This document shows positions 8,222 to 16,796 of a DNA stretch of 36,386 nt, piece by piece. Below the pieces are notes generated by a model that was not told the DNA's origin, did no database searches, and worked only from the letters and a program-made list of their open reading frames with translations. A program made the translations under genes and the position numbers. Source of the stretch: an uncultured Nocardioides sp. Lineage in GTDB: Bacteria > Actinomycetota > Actinomycetes > Propionibacteriales > Nocardioidaceae. The DNA lies in the NCBI RefSeq assembly GCF_947488025.1, contig NZ_CANKYS010000020.1, forward strand, positions 1 to 36,386, given 5' to 3'. The first letter of the stretch is position 1. Each line of letters begins with the position of its first letter.

Positions 8222-8593
8222 ATGATGGTCAAGAGCTGCTGGACGTTGACGGCGCGCGCCCTGTCGCTGGTCCTGGTCCTGCTGCTGGCAGGCTGCGCTC
8301 AGGACGAAAGGTCGACCGACAACACCACTCCCATCGAGATCGCGGTGACCATCGAGGGCGGCGACGTCACGCCGAGCGGCGAGCGGATCGACGTCAAGCG
8401 CGGGCAGCCGATCGAGTTCGACGTCACCGCCGACACCTCGGGCCAGCTGCACGTGCACTCCGACCCGGCACAGAGCTTCGACTACGAACCGGGCACCAGC
8501 ACCTTCCGTCTCACTCCCATCGAGCTCCCGGGGGTCGTCGAAGTGGAGGAAGAGGACCTGGGCCAGACCATCGTCCAACTCGAGATTCGCTGA
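8222..8593 (+). CDS. Second cupredoxin-like lipoprotein
   Basis: The 123-residue product has a signal peptide ending in the lipobox LLLAGC (Cys at about 25), followed by a short acidic linker rather than the long Ser/Thr/Pro linker of its paralogue at 6328. The folded domain aligns closely with that paralogue: IAVTIEGGDVTPSGERIDVKRGQP, then TSGQLHVHSDPAQSFDYEPGTS, then LPGVVEVEEEDLGQTIVQLEI. The HVHS motif is kept, but the late EHD of the first copy is EED here, so one possible His ligand is absent. The ATG at 8222 is preferred because a -10-like box sits 7 nt upstream; the next codon is also ATG. It is probably a partner of the membrane protein just upstream. Confidence 0.75.
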   Translation: MMVKSCWTLTARALSLVLVLLLAGCAQDERSTDNTTPIEIAVTIEGGDVTPSGERIDVKRGQPIEFDVTADTSGQLHVHSDPAQSFDYEPGTSTFRLTPIELPGVVEVEEEDLGQTIVQLEIR

Positions 8594-8738
8594 CCTACTT
8601 TCGGTAGTCCCCGAAGTAGACCCTGGCATCCAAGGTCCGAGCCTTGAATCGCTCCTGTGGTGCGCAAACGCCGACGACGTGCGGTGCCGCCTCGAGCGCC
8701 CGCCCTTCGTTTGCCGGGGCCTCCCGGCGCGCGGGCAG

Positions 8739-9090
8739 CTAGAACGCTGAAGCACCCGATCGATGTACCTGTCCAAGCTGATGTCGAGCGGCCTTGCGCG
8801 TGGGCTGCTCAGCGTCGTCCTCCCCGGGTAATGCGGCGACGGTTGGATGGTCGGACGAGGACCCGCCCGTCTTGGCCGCGCCGCCGGGAGAGCCGACCCT
8901 GGTGAAGAACTCGGTGTTGATTGCGGTGTAGCCGGCCCACTGAACCGGCACGTCATCTTCGTGAAGATCGCCCTACCGGGCACACGGGCTCGTAGGCCCC
9001 GCAGTCAACGCATTCGTCGGCATGGATGTAGAGCCTGCGCGAGCCCTCGTAGATGCAGTCCACAGGGCACTCATCGACACAGCCTCGGGG
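8739..9090 (-). pseudogene. fdxA: Decayed 7Fe (3Fe-4S/4Fe-4S) ferredoxin gene
   Basis: On the minus strand about 9081-8978 reads CVDECPVDCIYEG, LYIHADECVDC and EPVCPV, the core of an FdxA-type ferredoxin. Near 8968-8975 the frame breaks and the continuation DVPVQWAGYTAINTEFF...GSPGGAAKTG lies in another frame (start at 8951). Restoring the expected EAIFYEDD needs two single-base insertions. The third Cys of the CxxCxxCxxxCP motif is Tyr (CVDCGAYEPVCP), and the N-terminal part with the first Cys is absent. The gene therefore cannot make a normal two-cluster ferredoxin. The rest of the gap 8594-9309 holds nothing else that I recognise. Confidence 0.85.
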
Positions 9091-9309
9091 CCCCCCGCGC
9101 CGAATCAGAGACCAACCTCGACTGCGACCACCCATTCAATCTTTCTGGGTGGCCTCGCTTCCACGCGTCGTCGACACGCAACTGACGTCCAACGAGGTGG
9201 TGCCGTCGTGCATCTTGCGGCGGGGTCGAAAGTGGGCGTTATGCCGGGAGTTGGACCTTCAAAAGGACCTAGCGGCGATGGGACCAAACCGAGCGATGCG
9301 CAGGACTAG

Positions 9310-10140
9310 TCAAATCGGCGTTTGCCAATTGGCGACTACGCCTTGGAGCCGGGTCATCAGGTCGAGCCACAGTCCGCTGACCTGGAGTATGCCGAGCGTG
9401 ATCATGACTAGTCCTCCGATGAGCATCACTGTTGATGCGCGGCGGCGCGCCCACTGGAGGCGGGTCATCGCCCGCGAGACCGAGAAGGCCGCGATGATGA
9501 ACGGGATGCCCAGGCCGATGCTGTAGGCGAACGACAGGAAAGCGCCGCGGCCGGCCCCGGCGGTGCTGGTGGCCAGGGTGAGGACGGCGGCGAGGGTGGG
9601 GCCTATGCAGGGGGTCCAGCCGAGGCCGAACATGACGCCAAGCAGCGGTGCGCCGGCCAGCCCGGCGCGCGGGCGGTAGCCGAGCCGCAGGCTGCGGCTG
9701 GCGATCGGGAGTCGCCAGAACAGCCCAGTGAACGTCAGGCCGAACACGATGGTGAGCACCCCCAGGATGCGGACCAGCGTCTCTTGATGCGCGATCAGCA
9801 GAGCACCGAAGGTGCCGAACAGGACCCCGTAGCTGGTGAATACCGCTGCGAACCCGGCGACGAACAGGACTGCGCCGAGGACCACCCGGTGTGTGCCTTG
9901 GGTGCGGCCGGCGGTGTGGGTCTGGGTCTTGGTTCCGGTTGCGACCTGGCTGGGCGTTTCGGCGGCGCACGCATCGGTGGCGTGGTGGTTCTCCGCGCCG
10001 GACATCCCGGCGACGTAGGACAGATAGCCGGGCACGAGAGGTAGGACGCAAGGGGAGATAAAGGAGACCAGGCCCGCCGCGACCGCCAACAGTGCGGCGA
10101 GCACGAGCGGGCCAGACATCACCAGGTCGCTGGCGCTCAT
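9310..10140 (-). CDS. ccdA: Cytochrome c biogenesis thiol-disulfide transporter CcdA (DsbD transmembrane family)
   Basis: The 276-residue membrane protein passes electrons from cytoplasmic thioredoxin across the membrane to keep apocytochrome c cysteines, or a TlpA/ResA-type partner, reduced. The two family half-motifs are clear: ISPCVLPLVPGYLSYV (C31) and GWTPCIGPTLA (C178), which supply the redox-active cysteine pair. There are about six transmembrane helices. The loop after the first motif (residues 47-84) is unusually His/Thr-rich and contains a third Cys. It is the last gene of the tlpA-resB-ccsB-ccdA run, separated from ccsB by 97 bp. A second ATG seven codons in is an alternative start. 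Confidence 0.93.
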   Translation of the reverse strand: MSASDLVMSGPLVLAALLAVAAGLVSFISPCVLPLVPGYLSYVAGMSGAENHHATDACAAETPSQVATGTKTQTHTAGRTQGTHRVVLGAVLFVAGFAAVFTSYGVLFGTFGALLIAHQETLVRILGVLTIVFGLTFTGLFWRLPIASRSLRLGYRPRAGLAGAPLLGVMFGLGWTPCIGPTLAAVLTLATSTAGAGRGAFLSFAYSIGLGIPFIIAAFSVSRAMTRLQWARRRASTVMLIGGLVMITLGILQVSGLWLDLMTRLQGVVANWQTPI

Positions 10141-10237
10141 GGCAACGATGATCTCGGTCCTGTTCTTTCCTAGTGTGACGTCTGGTTCAGGTTCGGTAGG
10201 AACTCAGGTTACGACCAATGGATCGGCGCCCCGGGAA

Positions 10238-11173
10238 TCAGACGCCGGCGTAGGAGTGGAGTCCGGTGATCCACAGGTTGACGCCGAAGAAGTTGAACAA
10301 GAAGGCGGCGTAGCCGGCGAGGGCGAACCAGGAGGCGCGCACGCCGCGCCACCCGGCGGTTGCCTGGGCGTGCAGGTGAGCGGCGTAGAAGACCCAGGTG
10401 ATGAACGCCCAGGTCTCCTTGGGGTCCCAGCCCCAGTAGCGGCCCCAGGAGTTCTCGGCCCAGATGGCGCCGGCGATCACGGCAAAGGTCCAGATCGGGA
10501 AGGCGAAGATGTGGGCGGTGTGGGCGACCTGCTCCAAGGTGCGCGTGGAAGGGAGACTGGCGGCGTAACGCCCCTTGGGTGCATCCCCTGTGCTGCGCCG
10601 CTCCTGGCGGTGGCGCACCAGGTACAAGGCGGTCGCGACAGCGCCGACGGTGAAGACGCCTCCGGCGGTGATCGCGGCGGCCACGTGGATGACCAGCCAG
10701 TAGGAGTCCAGCACCGGCACCAGGTCGCCGGCGGGGGTGTAGAGGACGGTGACGGCCAGGCCGAGGGCGAGCAGGACGATGGCCACGACCCAGACGCCGA
10801 AGGCGCGTACCGGGCGCCTGGAGAGGAACGCCAAGTACGCGGCGCCGGCGGCGAGTGCGCACACCAGGACGAACTCATACATGTTGCCCCACGGCGCCCG
10901 TCCTGCCGCGAGACCGCGGGTGACGACACCGCCAAGGTTGAGCAGGAACGCCAGCACGGTCAGGGATGTCGCCACCGCGCCCAGCAGGCGGCTGCGGTCG
11001 TGGGGGCCTGTGACTGCGGTGCCGACCGTGCCGGCCCCTGCGATCCGACTGACGCCTGCCACCCGGCCAGCAGTCTCCGCGGCGTAGGCGAGCATGGCCA
11101 GGGCGTAGACCGCGATTGCCGAGTACACCAAGCGGTCGGAGAGCTGGGCCAGGGTCTGCTCGTCGGGGATCAT
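10238..11173 (-). CDS. ccsB: System II cytochrome c synthase subunit CcsB (ResC)
   Basis: The 311-residue protein with about eight transmembrane helices is the heme-handling partner of ResB. The tryptophan-rich WWD-type signature is at residues 238-260 (WAENSWGRYWGWDPKETWAF). Conserved-position histidines lie nearby (H163, H221, H266 and one at the C-terminal GLHSY). With ResB it carries heme to the outer face and attaches it to CxxCH apocytochromes. The ATG overlaps the resB stop (ATGA), so translation is coupled. No c-type cytochrome gene is seen in this window, so the substrate must be encoded elsewhere. Confidence 0.95.
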   Translation of the reverse strand: MIPDEQTLAQLSDRLVYSAIAVYALAMLAYAAETAGRVAGVSRIAGAGTVGTAVTGPHDRSRLLGAVATSLTVLAFLLNLGGVVTRGLAAGRAPWGNMYEFVLVCALAAGAAYLAFLSRRPVRAFGVWVVAIVLLALGLAVTVLYTPAGDLVPVLDSYWLVIHVAAAITAGGVFTVGAVATALYLVRHRQERRSTGDAPKGRYAASLPSTRTLEQVAHTAHIFAFPIWTFAVIAGAIWAENSWGRYWGWDPKETWAFITWVFYAAHLHAQATAGWRGVRASWFALAGYAAFLFNFFGVNLWITGLHSYAGV

Positions 11174-12765
11174 GCGGAGGACTCCTTGCTAGGTGCGGGG
11201 GACGGCGCCGCTCCGCCCAGGGCGGTGACGAGCTCCTCGATCTCATCGCGAGGCGGTTCGCGGCGGGTGAGGGAGTAGCGGGCGACCTCGATCCGTGACT
11301 CGCCGCCCTCCGCGCCCCGAACTCGGACCCATAGCCGGCGGCGGCGGATGACCAGCGATGTGGTGAGCCCCACGAGCAGGACGACCGCGGCGACGAGGGT
11401 GATCTCCTTGCCAGGGTCGTGGGCGATCTGGAAGTTGGCGAAGCGGGAGACCCGGTCGAACGTCAGCGTGCCTTGCCCACCGGGAAGCTTCATGGTCTCC
11501 CCGACGGACAGCGCCTGGGTGATGGGTTGCCCGTTGCGGCGCACCTGGTTCAGCTGGTCCTTGTCGAGGGTGAACACCGACTGCGGCACTCCGTCACCGA
11601 GGCCGAGGTCGCCCGTGTAAGCGGTGAGGACCAGTTGGGGGTCGAGAGCGTCGGGGAACATGGAGTAGGGGCCTTGTGGCCCGACGGCGGCGGTCGGCAG
11701 GAAGAGGCCCTCGAAGGCGAGCTGGGTGGGCTGGGCGTCCGGCACCTTGATCACCCCTTCGGAGGCGTTGTCCGTGTCCAGCGGCAAGAACAGCACCGGC
11801 CCGGTGGACACGACTTGGCCGCGCCCGTCGCGGACGGTGACGACGGGGGCGTAGCCGTTGCCGGTGAGGAAGAACTTTGTCTCGTTGACGTCGAGCGGGT
11901 GGTTGGGCTCGACGGTGATGGTCTGCTCCTCGCCGCCACCGGCACGATAGGCGAGCATGGCGGCGAACTCCGTCGGCTGACCCATGTTGGGTCCGCTGGT
12001 CTGGTAGGAGACGTCGAACTGCTCCAAGGAGAACGACACCGGCTCCAGGTTGTCCACGTCGGTCCACGCCGAGGGGGAGAAGGCGTCGTACTGAGAGACG
12101 TCGTTGGCGAACGTACCGCCCTCGGCGACCGCCACCCGCCCTTCGAACCCGACCAGCTTGCCGGCAGCGATCCCGACCAGGAACACCAGCAACGACAGAT
12201 GGAAGGCTAGGTTGCCGACCTCGCGCAGATAGCCGCGTTCAGCGCGCACCTCCTTACCGGTGGCGACGACGCGGAACCCATTGCTGCGTAGGTAAGCTAC
12301 AGCGGCGGCGATGACCTCGGCCGGCTCTCGGGTGGTTTCCCAGGTGCGGTGGCCCTCCAGGCGGGCGAGGTTGCGCGGGGCGGGCGGAGGATCGCTACGC
12401 ACGGACTGCCAAAGGCGACGGGACCGAGGCAGCACACACCCGGTCATGGAGATCAGCAGCAGGACGTAGATGGCGGCGAACCATGGAGACGCGTAGACGT
12501 CGAACATCCCCATGCGGTCCAGCCAGGGCGAGATGCGTGGGTTGTCCCGCGTGTAGTTGATCACTGCTGCTGGGTCGCTGGCGACGTTGCGCTGCGGGAA
12601 CAGTGACCCTGGGATGGCGGCGAGCGCGAGAAGCGCGAGCAGGACAACCGCGGTGCGCATCGAGGTCAGGTTCCGCCACGCCCAGCGCAGCCACCCCCAG
12701 GACGGCGGAGCCTGCCCGGTTGATGGGTGGCTCCGGACCGTGGTCTTCGTGTCGAGGTCAGTCAC
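11170..12765 (-). CDS. resB: System II cytochrome c biogenesis protein ResB
   Basis: The GTG at 12765 overlaps the stop of the upstream tlpA-like gene (GTGA) and gives 531 residues, a normal length. The domain order is typical of ResB: an N-terminal helix pair (MRTAVVLLALLALAAIPGSLFPQ, then YVLLLISMTGCVLPRSRRLW), a helix after the GYLREVGNLAFHLSLLVFLVGI motif, a large outer-face domain (about residues 190-440), and a last helix near ITLVAAVVLLVGLTTSLVI followed by an RRRRLWVRV cytoplasmic tail. It works with CcsB as the heme lyase complex. The frame stays open further upstream, but the overlap start is the natural choice. Confidence 0.93.
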   Translation of the reverse strand: MTDLDTKTTVRSHPSTGQAPPSWGWLRWAWRNLTSMRTAVVLLALLALAAIPGSLFPQRNVASDPAAVINYTRDNPRISPWLDRMGMFDVYASPWFAAIYVLLLISMTGCVLPRSRRLWQSVRSDPPPAPRNLARLEGHRTWETTREPAEVIAAAVAYLRSNGFRVVATGKEVRAERGYLREVGNLAFHLSLLVFLVGIAAGKLVGFEGRVAVAEGGTFANDVSQYDAFSPSAWTDVDNLEPVSFSLEQFDVSYQTSGPNMGQPTEFAAMLAYRAGGGEEQTITVEPNHPLDVNETKFFLTGNGYAPVVTVRDGRGQVVSTGPVLFLPLDTDNASEGVIKVPDAQPTQLAFEGLFLPTAAVGPQGPYSMFPDALDPQLVLTAYTGDLGLGDGVPQSVFTLDKDQLNQVRRNGQPITQALSVGETMKLPGGQGTLTFDRVSRFANFQIAHDPGKEITLVAAVVLLVGLTTSLVIRRRRLWVRVRGAEGGESRIEVARYSLTRREPPRDEIEELVTALGGAAPSPAPSKESSA

Positions 12766-13343
12766 CGGCTGGTGTCTGCTTCCGCGGCGGTCTCGGTGAC
12801 GATCGTGGTGAGCGTCGCGTAGTCGGTGGGCCCGACGATCCTGGCAGCGAGGCGACCTTGGGCGTCGACGACCAGGGTGCTCGGCACCGCGCTGGGGGGC
12901 AGAGCCGGTCCGAACGCCAGCACTGCAGCGCTGGAGGTGTCGCTGGTGATGCTGGGATACTCGATGTTGTAGCTGTCCTCGAACGCCCGGGCCGAGGCGT
13001 CGTTGTCGCGGACGTTGATCCCGACAAACCGCACTCCCAGCTCTTCGGTCTCCTCCGACACTCGTCGCAGGGCGGATGCCTCGGTTCGACACGGCGCGCA
13101 CCACGAGCCCCAGACGTTGTAGACGACCACGCTGCCGGCCATCGAGGTGCTGTCGAAACGGCCGCCGTCCAGCAGGTCGCCCGTGAACGGCTCGACATCT
13201 CGCCGGTCCTCAGGGGCGATGACTTCGACGACCCGGTCGGTGGCGGTCGGGGTCCCGCGGCCGGCGCCACAGGCCGATAGGGACATCGCCACGGCGATGA
13301 GACAGGCCGCGGTGCGTGTCCGGGATCTCGGCCGGCTGGTCAT
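12762..13343 (-). CDS. TlpA/ResA-like thiol-disulfide oxidoreductase lipoprotein
   Basis: The ATG at 13343 follows GAGGAG and gives 193 residues. A signal peptide ends in the lipobox SLSAC (Cys25). The thioredoxin fold carries the active site WCAPC (C82/C85) in VVVYNVWGSWCAPCR, with a cis-Pro region near SAVPSTLVV. A lipid-anchored protein of this type usually reduces apocytochrome c cysteines before heme attachment, powered by CcdA, which is encoded in the same operon. It overlaps resB by 4 nt. The frame is open further upstream, but that part is not protein-like. The divergent gene at 13471 encodes a second protein of the same class. Confidence 0.9.
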   Translation of the reverse strand: MTSRPRSRTRTAACLIAVAMSLSACGAGRGTPTATDRVVEVIAPEDRRDVEPFTGDLLDGGRFDSTSMAGSVVVYNVWGSWCAPCRTEASALRRVSEETEELGVRFVGINVRDNDASARAFEDSYNIEYPSITSDTSSAAVLAFGPALPPSAVPSTLVVDAQGRLAARIVGPTDYATLTTIVTETAAEADTSR

Positions 13344-13470
13344 GTGGGCTGCTCCTCTAGCGCGTCGTAGGCAGGGGTGCGTCTTCTTCGCGTCGCCGCC
13401 GGTTTCGTACTGTACGTACCAGCCATCGAGTTCAAAACGTTGGCACCTGCGACGGGACATGAGGTAGTAC

Positions 13471-14082
13471 GTGCGACGACTCGGTGGCGGCGGTCGCCTA
13501 TCGGCGGGCGCGGTCGCGGGAATCGCGGTGGCCGCCCTGCTGGGTGGGTGCGGCGGACCCTCCGGCGACTACGCGGCCGAGGACTTCGCCGCTCCGCCAG
13601 TCGAGCCGATCGCGTTGCAGGGGCTCGACGACTGCACCGGGTTGGAGGACGAAGGATCCACGGGCGACGGCTCCGATCGGCTGCCACAGGTGGAGCTGCC
13701 GTGTCTCAACGAGACAAGAAGGGTAGACGTGTCCCGGTTGGCTGGTCCGGCGGTGGTCAACCTGTGGGCGTCGTGGTGTGGTCCGTGTCGAAAGGAGATG
13801 CCGATGCTCGCGAAGGCAGCCCGGCGTCACCCTGAGGTCCAGTTCGTCGGCATCAACACCCAAGACCGCCAGGAAGCGGCCGCGGACCTCCTGACCCAGA
13901 CGGGCGTCAGCTATTCGCAGCTGGTTGACGTCGACGCGGTCGTGCTTGACGACACCCGGGTCCCGGGATTGCCGGTCACGCTCGCCGTGGATGCGGAGGG
14001 CAGGGTCGTGGACCGGGTGATCGGCGAGCTCTCCAGCTCGGAGCTCGCCACGCTGCTGGACTCGCTCAGTCAGGGGGAGTAG
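13471..14082 (+). CDS. TlpA-like thioredoxin-fold lipoprotein
   Basis: The GTG start is preceded by GAGG at normal spacing and gives 203 residues. The lipobox is LLGGC (Cys27). The thioredoxin domain has WCGPC (C103/C106) in VVNLWASWCGPCRKEMPML, FVGINTQD, and a cis-Pro region near VPGLPVTLAVD. An extra cysteine pair, C55 and C78 (LDDC...LPC), precedes the fold and may form a structural disulfide. It is divergent from the tlpA-resB-ccsB-ccdA operon across 127 bp and sits 4 nt before lnt. Periplasmic-side disulfide reduction or cytochrome c maturation is the likely role. Having two such proteins back to back suggests different substrates. Confidence 0.88.
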   Translation: MRRLGGGGRLSAGAVAGIAVAALLGGCGGPSGDYAAEDFAAPPVEPIALQGLDDCTGLEDEGSTGDGSDRLPQVELPCLNETRRVDVSRLAGPAVVNLWASWCGPCRKEMPMLAKAARRHPEVQFVGINTQDRQEAAADLLTQTGVSYSQLVDVDAVVLDDTRVPGLPVTLAVDAEGRVVDRVIGELSSSELATLLDSLSQGE

Positions 14083-14086
14083 ACCG

Positions 14087-15742
14087 GTGCAACCTGCTCC
14101 TGCGACTTCGGCTCGGGTCCGATCGGCCGAAGCTGGCACGACGGCCGCCTCCCTCACCCGCCAGCCTGGGCGCCGCACTCTCCTCGCGCGTCCCCCGGCG
14201 GCCGCCCTGGCCGGTTTCGCTGCGGCGGGGGCCAGCGCTCCGTGGGAGCAGCGATGGCTCCTGCCGTTGGCGGTCGCTGCGCTGGTGCTTCTACTGCGAC
14301 GGGTGTCGGTGCGCTACGCGGTTGTCCTGGGGCTGCTGTTCGGGCTTGCCTACACCTTGGCCCTGACGTCGTGGATGCGGGCCGTGGGCACCGACGCCTG
14401 GCTGCTGCTGAGTCCCGTGGTCGCCGCCTACTACGCCGTGGCCGCGGTCGCCATCGCGCTTGTGGGTCGGCTACGCGGCTGGCCGTGGTGGACCGCGTGC
14501 GTGTGGGTGGCGGTCGAGGCCGCGATGTCAAGCTGGCCGCTAGGCGGGTTCCCGTGGACGAGGCTGGCCTGGGCCACCGTCGATACCCCGTTCGCGCTGT
14601 GGCTGCCCTGGATCGGCGCCACCGGCGTCAGCTTCCTGGTCGCCCTGGCCGGTGCGACACTTGCTTGGGTGCTCCACGAAGGCAAGGCACGTCCCGCAGG
14701 AGCTGCCGCAGCCATCGTCGCCGCACTCCTCGTCGGGGCAGTGCCCGCCCTGTTCAGGCCCGAATCGTTGACATCGTCCTGGGAAACCGGCCGACCCACG
14801 GTGACGGTCGCCGCGGTGCAAGGCGACGTGCCCGGTGCCGGCAACGACTTGGTCGCCGTTCACGAGCAGGTCACTGCGAACCACGTCCAAGCCACCCTCG
14901 ACCTCGCCCGGCGAGTGGAAGCCGGGGCCGCCCCGCAGCCCGACTTCGTGCTGTGGCCCGAGAACTCCACCGCCGTCGACCCGTTCCGCGACGAGGAGAC
15001 CAATGCGGGAATCTCCCGGGCAGTGGCGGCCATCGACGTGCCGCTGCTGGTGGGCGCCATCGTGGACGGGCCCCGCCCGGACGCCGTCCTCAACCAGGGA
15101 CTGGTGTGGCTGCCGGACGGTTCGACCGACGAGCGGTACACCAAACGTCACCCGGTGCCGTTCGGCGAGTACGTGCCCTTCCGCAGCCAGCTCGCCGGCC
15201 TCCAGATCGGGCGCCTGGACATGATTCCCCGGGACATGATCGCCGGCGCCCGTAGCCGGCCGCTCAACGTCGCCGGCACCCGGGTGGTGGACCTGATCTG
15301 CTTCGACGTGGCCTACGACGACTCGCTGATCGCCCAGGTCCAGAACGGCGGGCAGATGGTGACGGTACAGACCAGCAACGCGACCTTCACCGGAACGTCG
15401 CAACAGCAGCAGCAGTTCACGATCAGCCGGGCTCGGGCCATGGAGACCGGCCGCACCGTGATCGTGGCCTCTACCAACGGCATCAGCGGCGTGATCGCCC
15501 CCGATGGGACGGTCCGCCAACAGCTGGAACCCCGGACGACCGATATTGCCGTCACCGAGGTGGCGCTGGTGGATTCGCAGACCCCCGCGGTTCGGCACGG
15601 CTCCCTCATCAAACTGGTCCTGTGCCTGATGGGCGTCGCCGCCGCGATCACGGCGGCAGTGAGGTCCTCCCGCCGCCAGTTCCCCTTGCGAGGGCATCAT
15701 CTGAAGTCATGGCGCACGCCGCGCGAGCGAGTCGATACCTGA
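14087..15742 (+). CDS. lnt: Apolipoprotein N-acyltransferase
   Basis: The 551-residue protein combines N-terminal transmembrane helices (about residues 40-225) with a C-terminal nitrilase-like domain. The catalytic triad is visible: E292 in VLWPENS, K353 in TKRHPVPFGEYVPF and C405 in LICFDVAYDD. The enzyme adds the third acyl chain to the N-terminal cysteine of lipoproteins at the outer face of the membrane. The GTG lies 4 nt after the TlpA-like lipoprotein gene, so they are co-transcribed. At least four lipoproteins are encoded within 8 kb (6328, 8222, 12762, 13471), so this lnt may serve the local set. Whether it is the only copy in the genome cannot be told from here. Confidence 0.93.
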   Translation: MQPAPATSARVRSAEAGTTAASLTRQPGRRTLLARPPAAALAGFAAAGASAPWEQRWLLPLAVAALVLLLRRVSVRYAVVLGLLFGLAYTLALTSWMRAVGTDAWLLLSPVVAAYYAVAAVAIALVGRLRGWPWWTACVWVAVEAAMSSWPLGGFPWTRLAWATVDTPFALWLPWIGATGVSFLVALAGATLAWVLHEGKARPAGAAAAIVAALLVGAVPALFRPESLTSSWETGRPTVTVAAVQGDVPGAGNDLVAVHEQVTANHVQATLDLARRVEAGAAPQPDFVLWPENSTAVDPFRDEETNAGISRAVAAIDVPLLVGAIVDGPRPDAVLNQGLVWLPDGSTDERYTKRHPVPFGEYVPFRSQLAGLQIGRLDMIPRDMIAGARSRPLNVAGTRVVDLICFDVAYDDSLIAQVQNGGQMVTVQTSNATFTGTSQQQQQFTISRARAMETGRTVIVASTNGISGVIAPDGTVRQQLEPRTTDIAVTEVALVDSQTPAVRHGSLIKLVLCLMGVAAAITAAVRSSRRQFPLRGHHLKSWRTPRERVDT

Positions 15743-15940
15743 CGGTGCTTCGCCCGAGTCCGTGGGTGGGCGAGGGTGTGGCAGCCGGGCTTGCTCAGCC
15801 GGTGGGGACCAGAAAGAGCTGGGGATCAGGTCGCCATGCCGACGAGAAGGCGCCCGGGAAGTTCACGGAGTCCGCATCGCCCCTGGCTCGGCGCCATCGG
15901 TGACCCGTACGAGGGCAGGGTCGGCCGGTTCACTGGCACA

Positions 15941-16728
15941 TTGTCGCGTGCCGGGTGGACCTTCGCCGCAGTGGGGGGCAGTGGTGGCCCAACTCACCGA
16001 GAGCGCGACGGCCGCTCGGGGCATCGGTGGGGTCGTGCTCGGCGGCGCGTTCGTGCTCCGCGCCGTCGGCGACGTCATCGGCGCCGACGACGGCGGTCCG
16101 TCGCCGTCGTGGCTCTCCCCGCTGAGCCTGGCGAACGAGATCCGACCCTTCGCCGCAGAACGATGGTGGCTCCTCGGCCTCTTCGCGTTACTGGTCGTCG
16201 GGCTCACCGCCGCGGCGGTGGCGCTGTCGGCCCGACGCGACGTCGGCGCCGGGCTGGTCCGACCCGGACTCGGCCCGGCCGGGGCGACCCCGGGGCTGCG
16301 TGGACCACTCACCCTGGCCTGGCGGCTCCAGCGGCGGCACTGGCCGCGGCCGGCCTGGTCAGTGGGCTGGTCTACGGCATCACCGTCGATGACGTCGGAG
16401 GACAGGTACCCCGGCTGCTGGGGCCGCCATGGTGCAGGTGATCGGCGTCTGGGTCCTCACCGGCGTCGTGGTCGCGTTGTTCGGCCTGATCCCCCGGTTT
16501 GCGCTCGCGGCCTGGGCCACCTGGTTCGCGTTCCGCGTGTTGCTGCTCCTCGACGCGTTCGACTGGGTCAGCCAGACACTGCTCGACCTGTCCCCGTTCA
16601 CCCATCTGCCGAAGCTGCCCGGTGGACACCTCGACACAACCCCGCTCGGCTTGGTCCTCGGCATCGCAGCGGCGCTCGTGGTTGCCGGACTGCTCGGGTT
16701 CCGACGCCGCGACGTCGGCCGCACATAG
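15941..16728 (+). pseudogene. Degraded ABC-2 type exporter permease gene
   Basis: Homologous-looking membrane segments run through three frames in order: SRAGWTFAAVG (frame 2, from about 15941); then AVVAQLTESATAARGIGG, LSPLSLANEIRPFAAERWWLL and GPLTLAWRLQR (frame 3); then AAAGLVSGLVYGITVDDVGG up to PRLLG (frame 2); then MVQVIGVWVLTGVVVALFG through LDLSPFTHLPKLPGG to GLLGFRRRDVGRT (frame 1, from 16429). The first shift is at a G-run near 15972, the others near 16330 and 16415. About 150 residues between the two halves and the N-terminal part are missing compared with what I expect for a permease of this type. No ATPase gene is adjacent. The preceding 15743-15940 contains nothing that I recognise. 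Confidence 0.8.
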
Positions 16729-16796
16729 CCACGGTCCTGGCCGCACCGGTGACGGTGAGTACGGTCGAGCGGCACCTTAAGAAAGGGACCACTCCT

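Noticed and set aside
13406..13420. GTACTGTACGTAC between the two divergent TlpA-like genes as an operator
   Set aside because: Only the 8-bp GTACGTAC is truly palindromic, and no regulator family with this exact site came to mind. Too weak to annotate.
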